Assembly (NCBI RefSeq): GCF_000250875.1
Contig: NZ_JH605018.1
Coordinates: 3,714 to 41,055 of the forward strand
Origin: Sutterella parvirubra YIT 11816
GTDB lineage: Bacteria > Pseudomonadota > Gammaproteobacteria > Burkholderiales > Burkholderiaceae_F
Direction: 5' to 3'
DNA: 37,342 bases
Shown here piece after piece: positions 11,133 through 18,570 of the stretch. The position numbers and the translations under genes are program-made. Position 1 is the first letter of the stretch. Each line of letters opens with the position of its first letter. The notes under the pieces were generated by a model. The model did not search any database and was not told the DNA's origin. It saw nothing but the letters and a program-made list of their open reading frames with translations.

Positions 11133-11717
11133 TTACTTGCGGTGCGTGAGGATCTCGTCGATCAGACCGTACTTCAGGGCCTCTTCGGCGCTCATGAAGT
11201 TGTCGCGGTCCGTGTCGCGCTGGAGTTCCTCGACCGTGCGGCCGGTGAATTCGGCCATGAGTTCGTTCATCTGGCGCTTGATCAAAAGGAGCTGGCGCGC
11301 GCGGATCTCCACGTCGCTCGCCTGCCCTTCGGCGCCGCCCAGGGGCTGGTGGATCATGATGCGCGAGTGCGGGAGCGCGTAGCGCTTGCCCTTCTCGCCC
11401 GCTGCGAGGAGGAACGCCCCCATGCTCGCGGCCATGCCCATGCAGATCGTGTTCACCTTCGGGCGGATGAAGCGCATCGTGTCGAAGATCGCCATCCCGG
11501 CGGAGACGCTCCCGCCCGGGCTGTTGATGTAGAGCGAGATGTCCTTGTCCGGGTCTTCGCTTTCCAAGAAGAGCAGCTGCGCCACGATGAGCGAGGCCGA
11601 CTGGTCGTTCACGTCGGTATTGAGGAAGACGATGCGGTCGCGCAGCAGCCGCGAGTAGATGTCGAAGCTGCGTTCGCCACGCCCGGAGCTCTCAACAACA
11701 ATGGGCACAAGGGACAT
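11133..11717 (-). CDS. clpP: ATP-dependent Clp protease proteolytic subunit ClpP
   Basis: A 194-residue serine peptidase that assembles into the 14-mer chamber used with ClpX. The catalytic triad is Ser98 (GMAASMGA), His123 (MIHQPLGG) and Asp172. The start at ATG 11717 has a GAGAGG ribosome site and gives the usual N terminus; the frame is open 48 codons upstream with unrelated sequence. The leader has a perfect 7-bp hairpin at 11759-11778. Confidence 0.97.
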   Translation of the reverse strand: MSLVPIVVESSGRGERSFDIYSRLLRDRIVFLNTDVNDQSASLIVAQLLFLESEDPDKDISLYINSPGGSVSAGMAIFDTMRFIRPKVNTICMGMAASMGAFLLAAGEKGKRYALPHSRIMIHQPLGGAEGQASDVEIRARQLLLIKRQMNELMAEFTGRTVEELQRDTDRDNFMSAEEALKYGLIDEILTHRK

Positions 11718-11758
11718 CTGGGCCTCTCTTGGGAAATGGTTCGTTGGTGTTCGTTTCA

Positions 11759-11792
11759 CCGCAGTTTGAGGACTGCGGGAAGATGGATTATG
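11759..11792 (-). promoter_or_regulatory. Possible clpP promoter -10 and 5'-terminal hairpin
   Basis: CATAAT on the minus strand (11787-11792) is a fair -10 element, though no good -35 is seen. Directly after the expected start site is a perfect hairpin, CCGCAGT/ACTGCGG with a 6-base loop (11759-11778), which would sit at the 5' end of clpP mRNA. Confidence 0.35.
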
Positions 11793-11832
11793 GACGAGTT
11801 GCGGGGAGCGTGCACGGCCCTCCACAACCCGA

Positions 11833-11869
11833 AAAGAAAAAGAGACGCACGGAGTACGCACGCCTCTTT
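11833..11869 (-). terminator. Intrinsic terminator downstream of tig
   Basis: On the minus strand, AAAGAGGCG and CGTCTCTTT form a 9-bp stem (one G-U pair) followed by TTTCTTTT. The pairing is better on the minus than the plus strand, as expected for a tig terminator. A preceding perfect GC hairpin (TGGGGGCG/CGCCCCCA, 11894-11913) lies between it and the tig stop. Confidence 0.75.
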
Positions 11870-11951
11870 CTCCCGAGGTAGGTCCTTCGGACGTGGGGGC
11901 GGAAACGCCCCCATCCCTTCAGGACCCGTCCGTTCAGACCGGCGGAGCCGA

Positions 11952-13292
11952 TCAGAACTTGTTCGCCATCACGTCGTCGAACTCGACGGCGACGTCTTCG
12001 GTCTTCGCGTTCGCGAGGATCCATTCCGTCACCTTCGTTTCGAGCGCCTGACCCGCGATGTTGTTACGGCGGTTGGCGTCGTTCATGAGGTAGTTGACGA
12101 CTTCTTCGGGCTGTTCGTACGAAGCGGCGATGCCTTCGGCGATCTTGCGGACGTCTTCGTCGGCGACCGTGATGCCCTTTTCATCGACGAGCTTTTCGAC
12201 GAAGAGCGAGAGGCGGATGCGGCGTTCGGCCTGATCCTTGAAGACGAGGCCCGAGGGCTTCGGGAACTTGGAGACGTCCATGCCGCGGGCGGCGAGGTCG
12301 CGCATGGCCTGTTCGGCGAGCGCTTCGCATTCGTTGTTGAGCACTTCGGCCGGGACGCGGAACGTGAGCGTCTTCGAGACGGCTTCCATCACGCCGCCCT
12401 TCGTCTGGGCTTCGATGCGGGCGGCGATTTCGCGTTCGAGGTTGGCGCGGATTTCGGCCTTCATCTTTTCGACGCCGCCTTCGACGCCGAGACCGGCGGC
12501 GAATTCGTCATCGATGGCGGGGTAGGAGGGTTCGGCGACTTCGAGGACTTCGACTTCGAATTCGACTTCGGCGCCGTTCAGATCCTGGATGCCGTAGTCG
12601 GCCGGGAACGTGAGCGGGAAGGTCTTCTTTTCGCCGGCCTTCATGCCGCGGACGGCTTCTTCGAATTCGGGGAGCATGCGGCCCTGGCCGAGAACGAAGA
12701 CGTAGCCTTCGGCGGTGCCGCCGTTGAAGGCTTCACCGTTCTTCGTGCCCTTGAAGTTGAGCTTGACGCGGTCTTCGTCGGCGGCGGCGCGGCCTTCGGC
12801 GACGTTGTAGACGGCGCGCTGCTTGCGCATGACGTCGATCGTCTTTTCAACGTTTTCGTCCGTCACCGTGCAGGTGTAGCGCTTCAGTTCCATCGCGGCG
12901 AAGTCGGGGAGCTCAACGTCCGGGAAGACTTCAAAGGTCGCGACGAAGACGAGCGTGTCTTCGTTGTCGGCGGCGGGACGGGCGTCGATGCGGGGCGTCC
13001 CCGCGATGCGCAGACCGGATTCCTGAGCGGCCTTGGCCCAAGCCTGGCCGACGAGCTCGTTCAAGGACTCGTCGTAGGCCTGCATGCCGTACATGCCGCG
13101 AACGTGCTTCATCGGGACGTGGCCCTTGCGGAAGCCCGGCATGCGGGCGTTCTTCGCGAGCTTCGTCAGGCGGTTTTCAACGGCGTTGTTGAGGTCCGCG
13201 GCAAGAATCTTGAGCTCAAGGGTGCGCTGCAGGGGATTTTCTTCCTGAGCGGCTTCAACGGTCTCAACGACCTGTTCGTTCTGTTCGGTCAT
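11952..13292 (-). CDS. tig: Trigger factor (ribosome-associated chaperone)
   Basis: A 446-residue ribosome-bound chaperone and peptidyl-prolyl isomerase that meets nascent chains. The N-terminal ribosome-binding domain has the signature GFRKGHVP. A central FKBP-type domain follows (VKLNFKGTKNGEAFNGG, GMKAGEKKTFPLTFP), then the helical C-terminal chaperone domain. Length is typical (E. coli 432). It heads the tig-clpP-clpX-lon block but has its own terminator, so clpPX is probably transcribed separately. The leader carries a terminator-like hairpin. Confidence 0.96.
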   Translation of the reverse strand: MTEQNEQVVETVEAAQEENPLQRTLELKILAADLNNAVENRLTKLAKNARMPGFRKGHVPMKHVRGMYGMQAYDESLNELVGQAWAKAAQESGLRIAGTPRIDARPAADNEDTLVFVATFEVFPDVELPDFAAMELKRYTCTVTDENVEKTIDVMRKQRAVYNVAEGRAAADEDRVKLNFKGTKNGEAFNGGTAEGYVFVLGQGRMLPEFEEAVRGMKAGEKKTFPLTFPADYGIQDLNGAEVEFEVEVLEVAEPSYPAIDDEFAAGLGVEGGVEKMKAEIRANLEREIAARIEAQTKGGVMEAVSKTLTFRVPAEVLNNECEALAEQAMRDLAARGMDVSKFPKPSGLVFKDQAERRIRLSLFVEKLVDEKGITVADEDVRKIAEGIAASYEQPEEVVNYLMNDANRRNNIAGQALETKVTEWILANAKTEDVAVEFDDVMANKF

Positions 13293-13356
13293 CGCAAAAC
13301 TCTTTTCGTGATGTGCTTGCCGGCCCGTCGGCGGGCGGGAAGCGTTTGGGAAAAAT

Positions 13357-13390
13357 GGCGCCGACGGGATCGGAAGACCAGTGTCGGCGC
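13357..13390 (-). promoter_or_regulatory. Terminator-like hairpin in the tig leader
   Basis: On the minus strand, GCGCCGAC pairs with GTCGGCGC (13368-13390), followed by CCATTTTTCCC. A stem plus five T is the form of an intrinsic terminator, yet it lies between the likely tig promoter and the tig start. A second hairpin, GCCCG/CGGGC (13323-13336), follows. It could be an attenuator, or the end of a short leader RNA. Confidence 0.45.
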
Positions 13391-13466
13391 ATCGCTTTCT
13401 TCATCGTTGGTCCGCCGGGCGCAGAGCAAACCCCTGCGCGCCGCGAACGGCGTGTCGAATTGACGG

Positions 13467-13472
13467 ATTATA
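13467..13472 (-). promoter_or_regulatory. Probable -10 element of the tig promoter
   Basis: An exact TATAAT on the minus strand, about 175 bases before tig. No good -35 is present at normal spacing, so the promoter may depend on an activator or be weak. The rest of the 330-base gap (13293-13622) holds the tig leader and the upstream region of the divergent lipoprotein gene. Confidence 0.45.
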
Positions 13473-13622
13473 ACGGAGCGGGTTTTGAGCCGCCCGCCCG
13501 GAACCCAACCTTCACGGATCGAAAGCCCCTGAAACATCTCCATTTCGGCTTCCGCTACAATCCGGACCGCGCCTCACGCGCGCGGGGTCTCCTCCTCAAC
13601 TTCTCCCACGCCGCTAACCTTT

Positions 13623-14213
13623 ATGCTGCAACGCCTTCCGCCGACCGGCCTTCGTCTTCAATTCGCCGCCCTGGGGCTTCTCGGTGCGGTTCTGCTTTCG
13701 GGCTGTGCCGTCCCCACTCAGGTTTCCCCCGGGAGCCCCGACGGGATGGATCCGGTGAAGATGCAGGAGGACGCCGCCCGGCGCGAGCGCGTCGCCGCGC
13801 TGGAAGCGCAGTTCAGGAGCGTCGGCGTGCGCATGCGCGCGATGTGCGTCTCGCCCGAAAACGCCCCCTACTTTCGGAAGACCACGTGCCTCGCGTCCGC
13901 GATCACGGACGAGATGAAGGAGGACCGCTCGAAGCCCACCGCCGCGCAGAAGAAGGCCGCGCAAAACGTCTTTCGCATCACGCATGAGTTGAACGAAGAG
14001 ACCCGCTCGATGATGGTCCAGTCCGGGATCCCCGAGTACGTCGACAAGGCCTTCGCGAGCCGCACGTACGCCGACCCGAAGATCAACGCGCTCCAGCAGG
14101 ACTTCCTTCACGATCGTCTCACCTGGGGCGAGTACAACCGTGCGCGCGCCGCGTTGGTCGACCGTCCCGAGGACGGAGGCGATGCGGCCGGCGCCGCTCA
14201 AAACGCGCCCTGA
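13623..14213 (+). CDS. Predicted lipoprotein, function unknown
   Basis: A 196-residue protein I do not recognise. It begins with a lipoprotein signal peptide: a hydrophobic core followed by the lipobox LLSGC with the acylated Cys at residue 28, after which residues AVP suggest outer-membrane sorting. The mature part is mostly charged and probably helical, with two Cys (about residues 77 and 89) that could form a disulfide. No transmembrane segment follows. A TACAAT at about 13553 is a possible -10; the ribosome site is weak. It stands alone on the plus strand, divergent from tig and ahead of tRNA-Leu. Confidence 0.75.
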   Translation: MLQRLPPTGLRLQFAALGLLGAVLLSGCAVPTQVSPGSPDGMDPVKMQEDAARRERVAALEAQFRSVGVRMRAMCVSPENAPYFRKTTCLASAITDEMKEDRSKPTAAQKKAAQNVFRITHELNEETRSMMVQSGIPEYVDKAFASRTYADPKINALQQDFLHDRLTWGEYNRARAALVDRPEDGGDAAGAAQNAP

Positions 14214-14264
14214 ATCCGCTAGAATAGCCGCTCTCCGAAACGGGCCCGCCCTGGCCGGAGACCT

Positions 14265-14348
14265 GCGGGAGTGGCGAAATTGGTAGACGCACCAGGTTTA
14301 GGTCCTGACGCCTATGGCGTGCCGGTTCGAGTCCGGCCTTCCGCACCA
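14265..14348 (+). tRNA. tRNA-Leu (TAG)
   Basis: An 84-base class II tRNA with anticodon TAG, a short variable arm (GACGCCTATGGCGT), the T-loop GGTTCGAGTCC and encoded CCA. A TAGAAT at 14220-14225 is a possible -10 about 40 bases upstream, overlapping the end of the lipoprotein region. A terminator follows 8 bases later. Confidence 0.96.
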
Positions 14349-14356
14349 GAACACAA

Positions 14357-14394
14357 AAAATCCCCGAAGGGCACGCTCGCCTTTCGGGGATTTT
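14357..14394. terminator. Bidirectional terminator between tRNA-Leu and the UreE-like gene
   Basis: AAAATCCCCGAA (14357-14368) and TTCGGGGATTTT (14383-14394) form a 12-bp stem with T-runs on both strands. It serves the convergent tRNA-Leu (plus) and the His/Cys-rich gene (minus). Confidence 0.9.
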
Positions 14395-14452
14395 GCTTGT
14401 CGGACTTTCGCCCGGAAGGGCCGGCCGCGCCGGGCCTCCCGCGAAGTCGGTC

Positions 14453-15448
14453 TCAGTGACCGCCGCAGCCGCAACCGCAGCCGCCTTCCTTCTTGCCGTG
14501 ACCGTGGCCGCCGCAGCATTCGCCTTCACCGTGGTGATGGTGGCGGCCTTCGCCGCCGCAGCCGCATTCACCTTCTCCGTGGTGGTGATGGTGGCCTTCC
14601 CCGCCGCAGCAGCATTCGCCTTCGCCGTGATGGTGGTGTTCGTGGCTGCCGCAACCGCAGCCGCACTCCTCTTCACCGTGGTGGTGATGGTGGCCTTCGC
14701 CGCCGCAGCAGCACTCGCCTTCACCGTGATGGTGGTGGCCGTGGCCGCCGCAACCGCATTCGCCTTCGCCGTGGTGGTGATGGTGGCCTTCGCCGCCGCA
14801 GCAGCATTCGCCTTCACCGTGATGGTGGTGTTCGTGACCGCCGCAACCGCAGCCGCACTCTTCCTCACCGTGGTGGTGATGATGGCCGTGACCACCGCAG
14901 CCGCACTCGCCTTCACCGTGATGATGATGGTGGTGGCCGCCGCAGCCGCATTCGCCTTCGCCGTGATGGTGATGATGGTGGTGCCCGCCGCAGCCGCAAC
15001 CGCAGCCGCCCGCGTGGGTCTGGCGGAAGACGATCGGGTTGAAGGCTTCTTCGGCTTCGGCCACTTCAAGGCCGATCATGCCGAGCATCTTGGCGATGTT
15101 CGGGAGCGGAAGAACCATGAAGCCGTCTTCGGAGGGCGCCACGCGCACGCCGCGGTTGATGAGGGCGCCGGCGGCTTCGCGCAGAAGGTCGATGTCGCCC
15201 GTCACGCGCAGCACCGGTTCGACGGCGGGACGCACCGCCCAGAATTCACCCTTCTCGTCGACGAAGCACTCGCCCACTTCGAGGGGACGGCGCTCTTCGA
15301 CCGCGATCGTCACGGTCCCTTCGGCCGTTTCGATCGTTTCGGGCCAGACTTCACGCTCGGCGCTCGTCATCACGAGATCGTGGGCGCGCTCGAGGATCGT
15401 CTGAGCCGGCGCGGCTTCAGGAGGAAGAAGCTTGGTGAGTTTCGTCAT
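14453..15448 (-). CDS. UreE-like protein with large His/Cys repeat tail (putative metallochaperone or metal store)
   Basis: A 331-residue protein in two parts. Residues 1-145 resemble the urease accessory metallochaperone UreE: an N-terminal beta domain, then AAGALINRGVRV and PNIAKMLGMIGLEVAEAEEAFNPI, matching the UreE pattern around GNRHVPV and MLRGLGL...FEPE. The conserved nickel-ligand His of UreE (in GNRH) is Gly here (INRG). Residues about 146-331 are roughly ten imperfect repeats of the type HHHHHGEGECGCGG, with about 57 His and 31 Cys by my count. No urease, hydrogenase or nickel transporter gene lies in the window. The start at 15448 has AGGA at good spacing. Metal binding is near certain from composition; which metal and which client enzyme are unknown. 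SlyD-like proteins also have His/Cys tails, but no FKBP domain is present here. Confidence 0.7.
   Translation of the reverse strand: MTKLTKLLPPEAAPAQTILERAHDLVMTSAEREVWPETIETAEGTVTIAVEERRPLEVGECFVDEKGEFWAVRPAVEPVLRVTGDIDLLREAAGALINRGVRVAPSEDGFMVLPLPNIAKMLGMIGLEVAEAEEAFNPIVFRQTHAGGCGCGCGGHHHHHHHGEGECGCGGHHHHHHGEGECGCGGHGHHHHHGEEECGCGCGGHEHHHHGEGECCCGGEGHHHHHGEGECGCGGHGHHHHGEGECCCGGEGHHHHHGEEECGCGCGSHEHHHHGEGECCCGGEGHHHHHGEGECGCGGEGRHHHHGEGECCGGHGHGKKEGGCGCGCGGH
14456..15004 (-). repeat. Coding minisatellite for the His/Cys tail
   Basis: About ten tandem units of 39-54 bases, each coding 4-7 His, an acidic GEGE or GEEE and a CGCGG or CCCGG block. A longer module of 41 residues (123 bases) occurs twice, at 14744-14866 and 14552-14674, exactly 192 bases apart and differing by one residue (Gly/Ser). 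This indicates growth by duplication of multi-unit blocks. Confidence 0.9.
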
Positions 15449-15565
15449 TTTCTGTTTCCTGTACGTTGTCGGCGGCTGCGCGTTTCGGGAAGCGGGCCGC
15501 GTGCGCAACGCCCGGGGCGCGTGAGCTCACTGGCTCCCCGCGGGCCGGGCGTCGGATGGTCCGCA

Positions 15566-15591
15566 TATTGTAGACGTTCGGCGGTCCGCCG
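15566..15591 (-). promoter_or_regulatory. Possible promoter and palindromic operator of the UreE-like gene
   Basis: TACAAT on the minus strand (rc of ATTGTA near 15567-15572) is a possible -10, about 120 bases before the start codon. Just upstream, in the -35/spacer region, lies the perfect palindrome CGGCGG-T-CCGCCG (15579-15591). It could be a repressor site; it does not match the E. coli NikR operator. Confidence 0.35.
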
Positions 15592-15708
15592 CCATCCGCC
15601 AAAAGACGAGGGTTTTCGTTCAGACGGACCTACGATCGGTGGTAGCGGCCAGGATCTTGGGACCCCACCGGTATGGGTTTGAGGGGCGATCGGGGACCGG
15701 GCCGCGGC

Positions 15709-17115
15709 TTATTCGCGGCCGCAGCTCATCAGGACGTCCAAGGCGTCCGAGAGCCGGTCGACGGCGTGCACCGTGAGGCCCTCAATGGGCGCGCGGGGCG
15801 CGTTCGCGCGCGGGATGATCGCGCGCGAGAAGCCCAGCTTCGCCGCTTCGCGCAGACGCTCCTGACCGCGGGGCGCCGGGCGGATTTCGCCCGCCAAGCC
15901 CACTTCGCCGAAGACGACGAGGCCTTCGGGAAGCGGTTTGTTCCGGATGCTCGAGACGATCGCGGCGAGCACCGCCAGGTCGGCCGCGGTCTCGGTGATC
16001 TTCACGCCCCCGACCGCGTTGATGAAGACGTCCTGATCGAAGCATCCGACGCCCGCGTGCCGGTGGAGGACCGCAAGAAGCATCGAGAGACGCTGCGCGT
16101 CGACGCCGACCGAGAGCCGCCGCGGCGTCGGGAGGTGCGTCTGGTCGACCAACGCCTGAATCTCCACGAGAAGCGGGCGCGTCCCCTCCTGCGTCACGAG
16201 CACGGTCGCGCCCGGGACGTTCGCCTTGTATTCCGAGAGGAAGATGGCGGAGGGGTTCGTGACGCCGCGAAGCCCATGGTCCGTCATCGCGAAGACGCCC
16301 AATTCGTTCACCGCGCCGAAGCGGTTCTTGAAGGCGCGCACGAGGCGGAAGTTCGAGTGGGTGTCCCCTTCGAAGTAGAGCACCGTGTCGACGATGTGCT
16401 CCAGGATGCGGGGACCCGCCAAGGCCCCGTCCTTCGTGACGTGCCCGACGAAGATCAGGGGCGTGCCCAGGGTCTTCGCAAGGCGCGTCAGGCGCGCCGC
16501 GCATTCGCGCACCTGCGAGACCGACCCCGGGGCGCTCTCCAATTGCCCCGAGAAAAGCGTTTGGATCGAGTCGACCACGACGAATTCGGGCTTCTTGTCT
16601 TTGAGCACCGCCTCGATGTGCTCCAGCTCGATTTCGCTCATCAGCTGGAGCCCGTGCGGGTCAATCTGAAGGCGCTGCGCGCGAAGCGCGATCTGCGTCG
16701 CGCTCTCTTCACCCGACACGTAGACCGCGCGGATCCCCGCCGCAACGAGGCGCGCCATCACCTGGAGGAGCAGCGTCGACTTCCCGATCCCCGGGTCGCC
16801 GCCGATCAGCGCGACGCCCCCTTGAACGAGGCCGCCGCCCATCACGCGGTCGAATTCCGAGAGCCCCGTCTGAATGCGGGGTGCCTCGGCGGTGGAGACT
16901 TCCGAGAGGTCCTGGAGCGACCCCGTCGTGTCGACGAAGCCCCCGCGGCGCTCGTTCACCGACCCGTAGCGGGCGGCGACGCCCTCCTTCACGGTGAATT
17001 CCTGCAGCGTGTTCCACGCCTTGCAGTGCGGGCACTGCCCGGCCCACTTCGCGGTGGTGCCGCCGCAGTCGCTGCAGACGAATTCGGTGCGAACCTTCTT
17101 GGTCTTGGAAGCCAT
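15709..17115 (-). CDS. radA: DNA repair protein RadA
   Basis: A 468-residue RecA-like ATPase that promotes branch migration in recombination repair. It has an N-terminal four-Cys zinc motif (Cys14, 17, 28, 31), Walker A GGDPGIGKST (105-114), the RadA-specific KNRFG motif and a C-terminal Lon-like domain (VGGVKITETAADLAVL, FGEVGLAGEIRP). The start at ATG 17115 matches the family. It lies downstream of alr on the same strand, beyond a terminator. Confidence 0.96.
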   Translation of the reverse strand: MASKTKKVRTEFVCSDCGGTTAKWAGQCPHCKAWNTLQEFTVKEGVAARYGSVNERRGGFVDTTGSLQDLSEVSTAEAPRIQTGLSEFDRVMGGGLVQGGVALIGGDPGIGKSTLLLQVMARLVAAGIRAVYVSGEESATQIALRAQRLQIDPHGLQLMSEIELEHIEAVLKDKKPEFVVVDSIQTLFSGQLESAPGSVSQVRECAARLTRLAKTLGTPLIFVGHVTKDGALAGPRILEHIVDTVLYFEGDTHSNFRLVRAFKNRFGAVNELGVFAMTDHGLRGVTNPSAIFLSEYKANVPGATVLVTQEGTRPLLVEIQALVDQTHLPTPRRLSVGVDAQRLSMLLAVLHRHAGVGCFDQDVFINAVGGVKITETAADLAVLAAIVSSIRNKPLPEGLVVFGEVGLAGEIRPAPRGQERLREAAKLGFSRAIIPRANAPRAPIEGLTVHAVDRLSDALDVLMSCGRE

Positions 17116-17160
17116 GGTTGTCCTGTGTCGGGTGGGGTATTCGAATGCGGTGAAGCGTAG

Positions 17161-17192
17161 CAAAAAACAAAGGGGCCCTCGCGGGCCCCCTT
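17161..17192 (-). terminator. Intrinsic terminator downstream of alr
   Basis: GGGGCCC (17172-17178) and GGGCCCC (17183-17189) pair around a TCGC loop. On the minus strand the stem is followed by TTTGTTTTTTG, about 35 bases after the alr stop. Confidence 0.85.
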
Positions 17193-17223
17193 CGTCAGTC
17201 GTGGAGTCGTTCGGATCGGAAGC

Positions 17224-18309
17224 TCACGCTTCCTTCACGCTCACCGGCACGCGTCGCGCCAGGGCGCAGAGGAGTTCGTAGCCGATCGTGCCGCAGGCCG
17301 CGGCGACGCGGTTGACCGAGAGGTGCTTGCCCCAAAGCTCCACCTCGGTGCCCAAGCCCGCCGCCGGAATGTCGGTGACGTCGATTTCGAGCATGTCCAT
17401 CGAGACGGAGCCCGTCAAGGGCGCCAACTGGCCTTCGACCCAAACGGGCGCGCCGTCGGGCATGCTGCGGGGATAGCCGTCGGCGTAGCCGCATGCGACG
17501 ACCGCGATGCGGCTGCGGCGCTTCGCGGTCCAGCGCGAGCCGTAGCCCACCACTTCGCCCGGGGCGATTTCCTGAATGGCGATGATCTTCGCCTTCAGGG
17601 TCATGGCGGGGATGAGGCCCAATTCTTCCGACGAAATGTGCGCGTCCGGGCTCACGCCGTAGAGCGCCACGCCCGCGCGCACGCCCGAGCCGCCCACTTC
17701 GGGGTGCCAGAGGATGCCGGCGGAATTCGCCATGCAGGAGGAGGCGCCGGTCTGCGCCAGTCGCCCCATGCGTGTCAACTGACGGCCCACCGACGCGGGG
17801 GCGTCGCCCAGATACGTGGGTTCGGCGTTCGCAAAGTGCGTGACCACCCCCATGACGGAGACGCCCGGAATGCGGTCCAGCATGTCGACGACGCCGTCCA
17901 CCTCGACGGGGAGGAACCCCAAACGGTTCATCCCGGAATTGACCTTGACGTGGCAGCGGACGTTCATCAACTTCGCCGCGCGCAGGATCTCGATCTGCCA
18001 GGGCGAGTGGATGACGGTTTCGACATCGAGCTTCTGAAGGGGCTCGATGTCGGTCGCATCGAAAAAGCCTTCAAGGAGCAGGATGCGGCCCTTCCAACCC
18101 GCCTTCCGCGCACGCTCCGCGTCGCAGAGGTCGATGGTCGCCAACCCGTCCGCCTTCTCGAAGGCGCGCACCGCGTTTTCCAGCCCGTGCCCGTAGGCGT
18201 TCGCCTTCACCACCGCCCAAAGCGTTCTGCCCGCGGCCTTTTCGCGGAGAACCTCCAAGTTGTGGCGGAGCGCATGCAGGTCGATTTCGGCATGGATGGG
18301 ACGCGGCAC
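17224..18309 (-). CDS. alr: Alanine racemase
   Basis: A PLP-dependent enzyme that makes D-alanine for peptidoglycan; 361 residues, usual length. The PLP lysine is Lys35 in VVKANAYGHG and the second catalytic base is Tyr256 in GEVVGYGSRW. The barrel N terminus and the C-terminal beta domain are complete. The start is probably GTG at 18309 (protein beginning MPRPIHAEIDL), with GGAAG about 10 bases before it. It is divergent from lplT; the 261-base gap between them contains a GC hairpin (GCCCGG/CCGGGC, 18426-18441) and no clear consensus promoter. Confidence 0.95.
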   Translation of the reverse strand: MPRPIHAEIDLHALRHNLEVLREKAAGRTLWAVVKANAYGHGLENAVRAFEKADGLATIDLCDAERARKAGWKGRILLLEGFFDATDIEPLQKLDVETVIHSPWQIEILRAAKLMNVRCHVKVNSGMNRLGFLPVEVDGVVDMLDRIPGVSVMGVVTHFANAEPTYLGDAPASVGRQLTRMGRLAQTGASSCMANSAGILWHPEVGGSGVRAGVALYGVSPDAHISSEELGLIPAMTLKAKIIAIQEIAPGEVVGYGSRWTAKRRSRIAVVACGYADGYPRSMPDGAPVWVEGQLAPLTGSVSMDMLEIDVTDIPAAGLGTEVELWGKHLSVNRVAAACGTIGYELLCALARRVPVSVKEA

Positions 18310-18570
18310 GGTGAAATTCTTCCTACTTGATTCAGGATGCTTGGACTTCTCTTCGCCCGAGGACTTCCCGAGCGGGAAGCGCAATGAAAGTTACGCCTCC
18401 GAAGCAACCAATCATACGCCGGAGAGCCCGGGCGTCCGGGCGCTCAAAACGTCCTGAAACACTCGCGGCCCGACAAACTCGACCGGGCGGCGTCCGCCGG
18501 TACCGCGCGGAGAATGTACACTTCCATCCGATCCGAATTCCCCGACCGTTTTTGTGAGCGTCAGTCCTAA

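Noticed and set aside
9786..13463. A 1225-codon open frame opposite clpX, clpP and tig
   Set aside because: It spans three well-supported genes and their terminators on the other strand and has only Asp/His/Arg/Val-rich sequence typical of a shadow.
13623..13700. Lipoprotein gene as a shadow of a minus-strand frame
   Set aside because: The plus frame has a textbook lipobox signal peptide and credible codon use, whereas the overlapping minus frame shows no features.
14456..15004. CRISPR-like direct repeats
   Set aside because: The units vary in length, keep the reading frame and code for a protein; there are no unique spacers of constant length and no cas genes.
14314..15682. Repeat-rich plus-strand frames opposite the His/Cys protein
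   Set aside because: The minus-strand frame has a ribosome site, a UreE-like domain and a regular His/Cys pattern. The plus-strand readings (Ala/Val/Phe or Arg/Gly/Ser repeats) are translations of the same repeat in the wrong strand.
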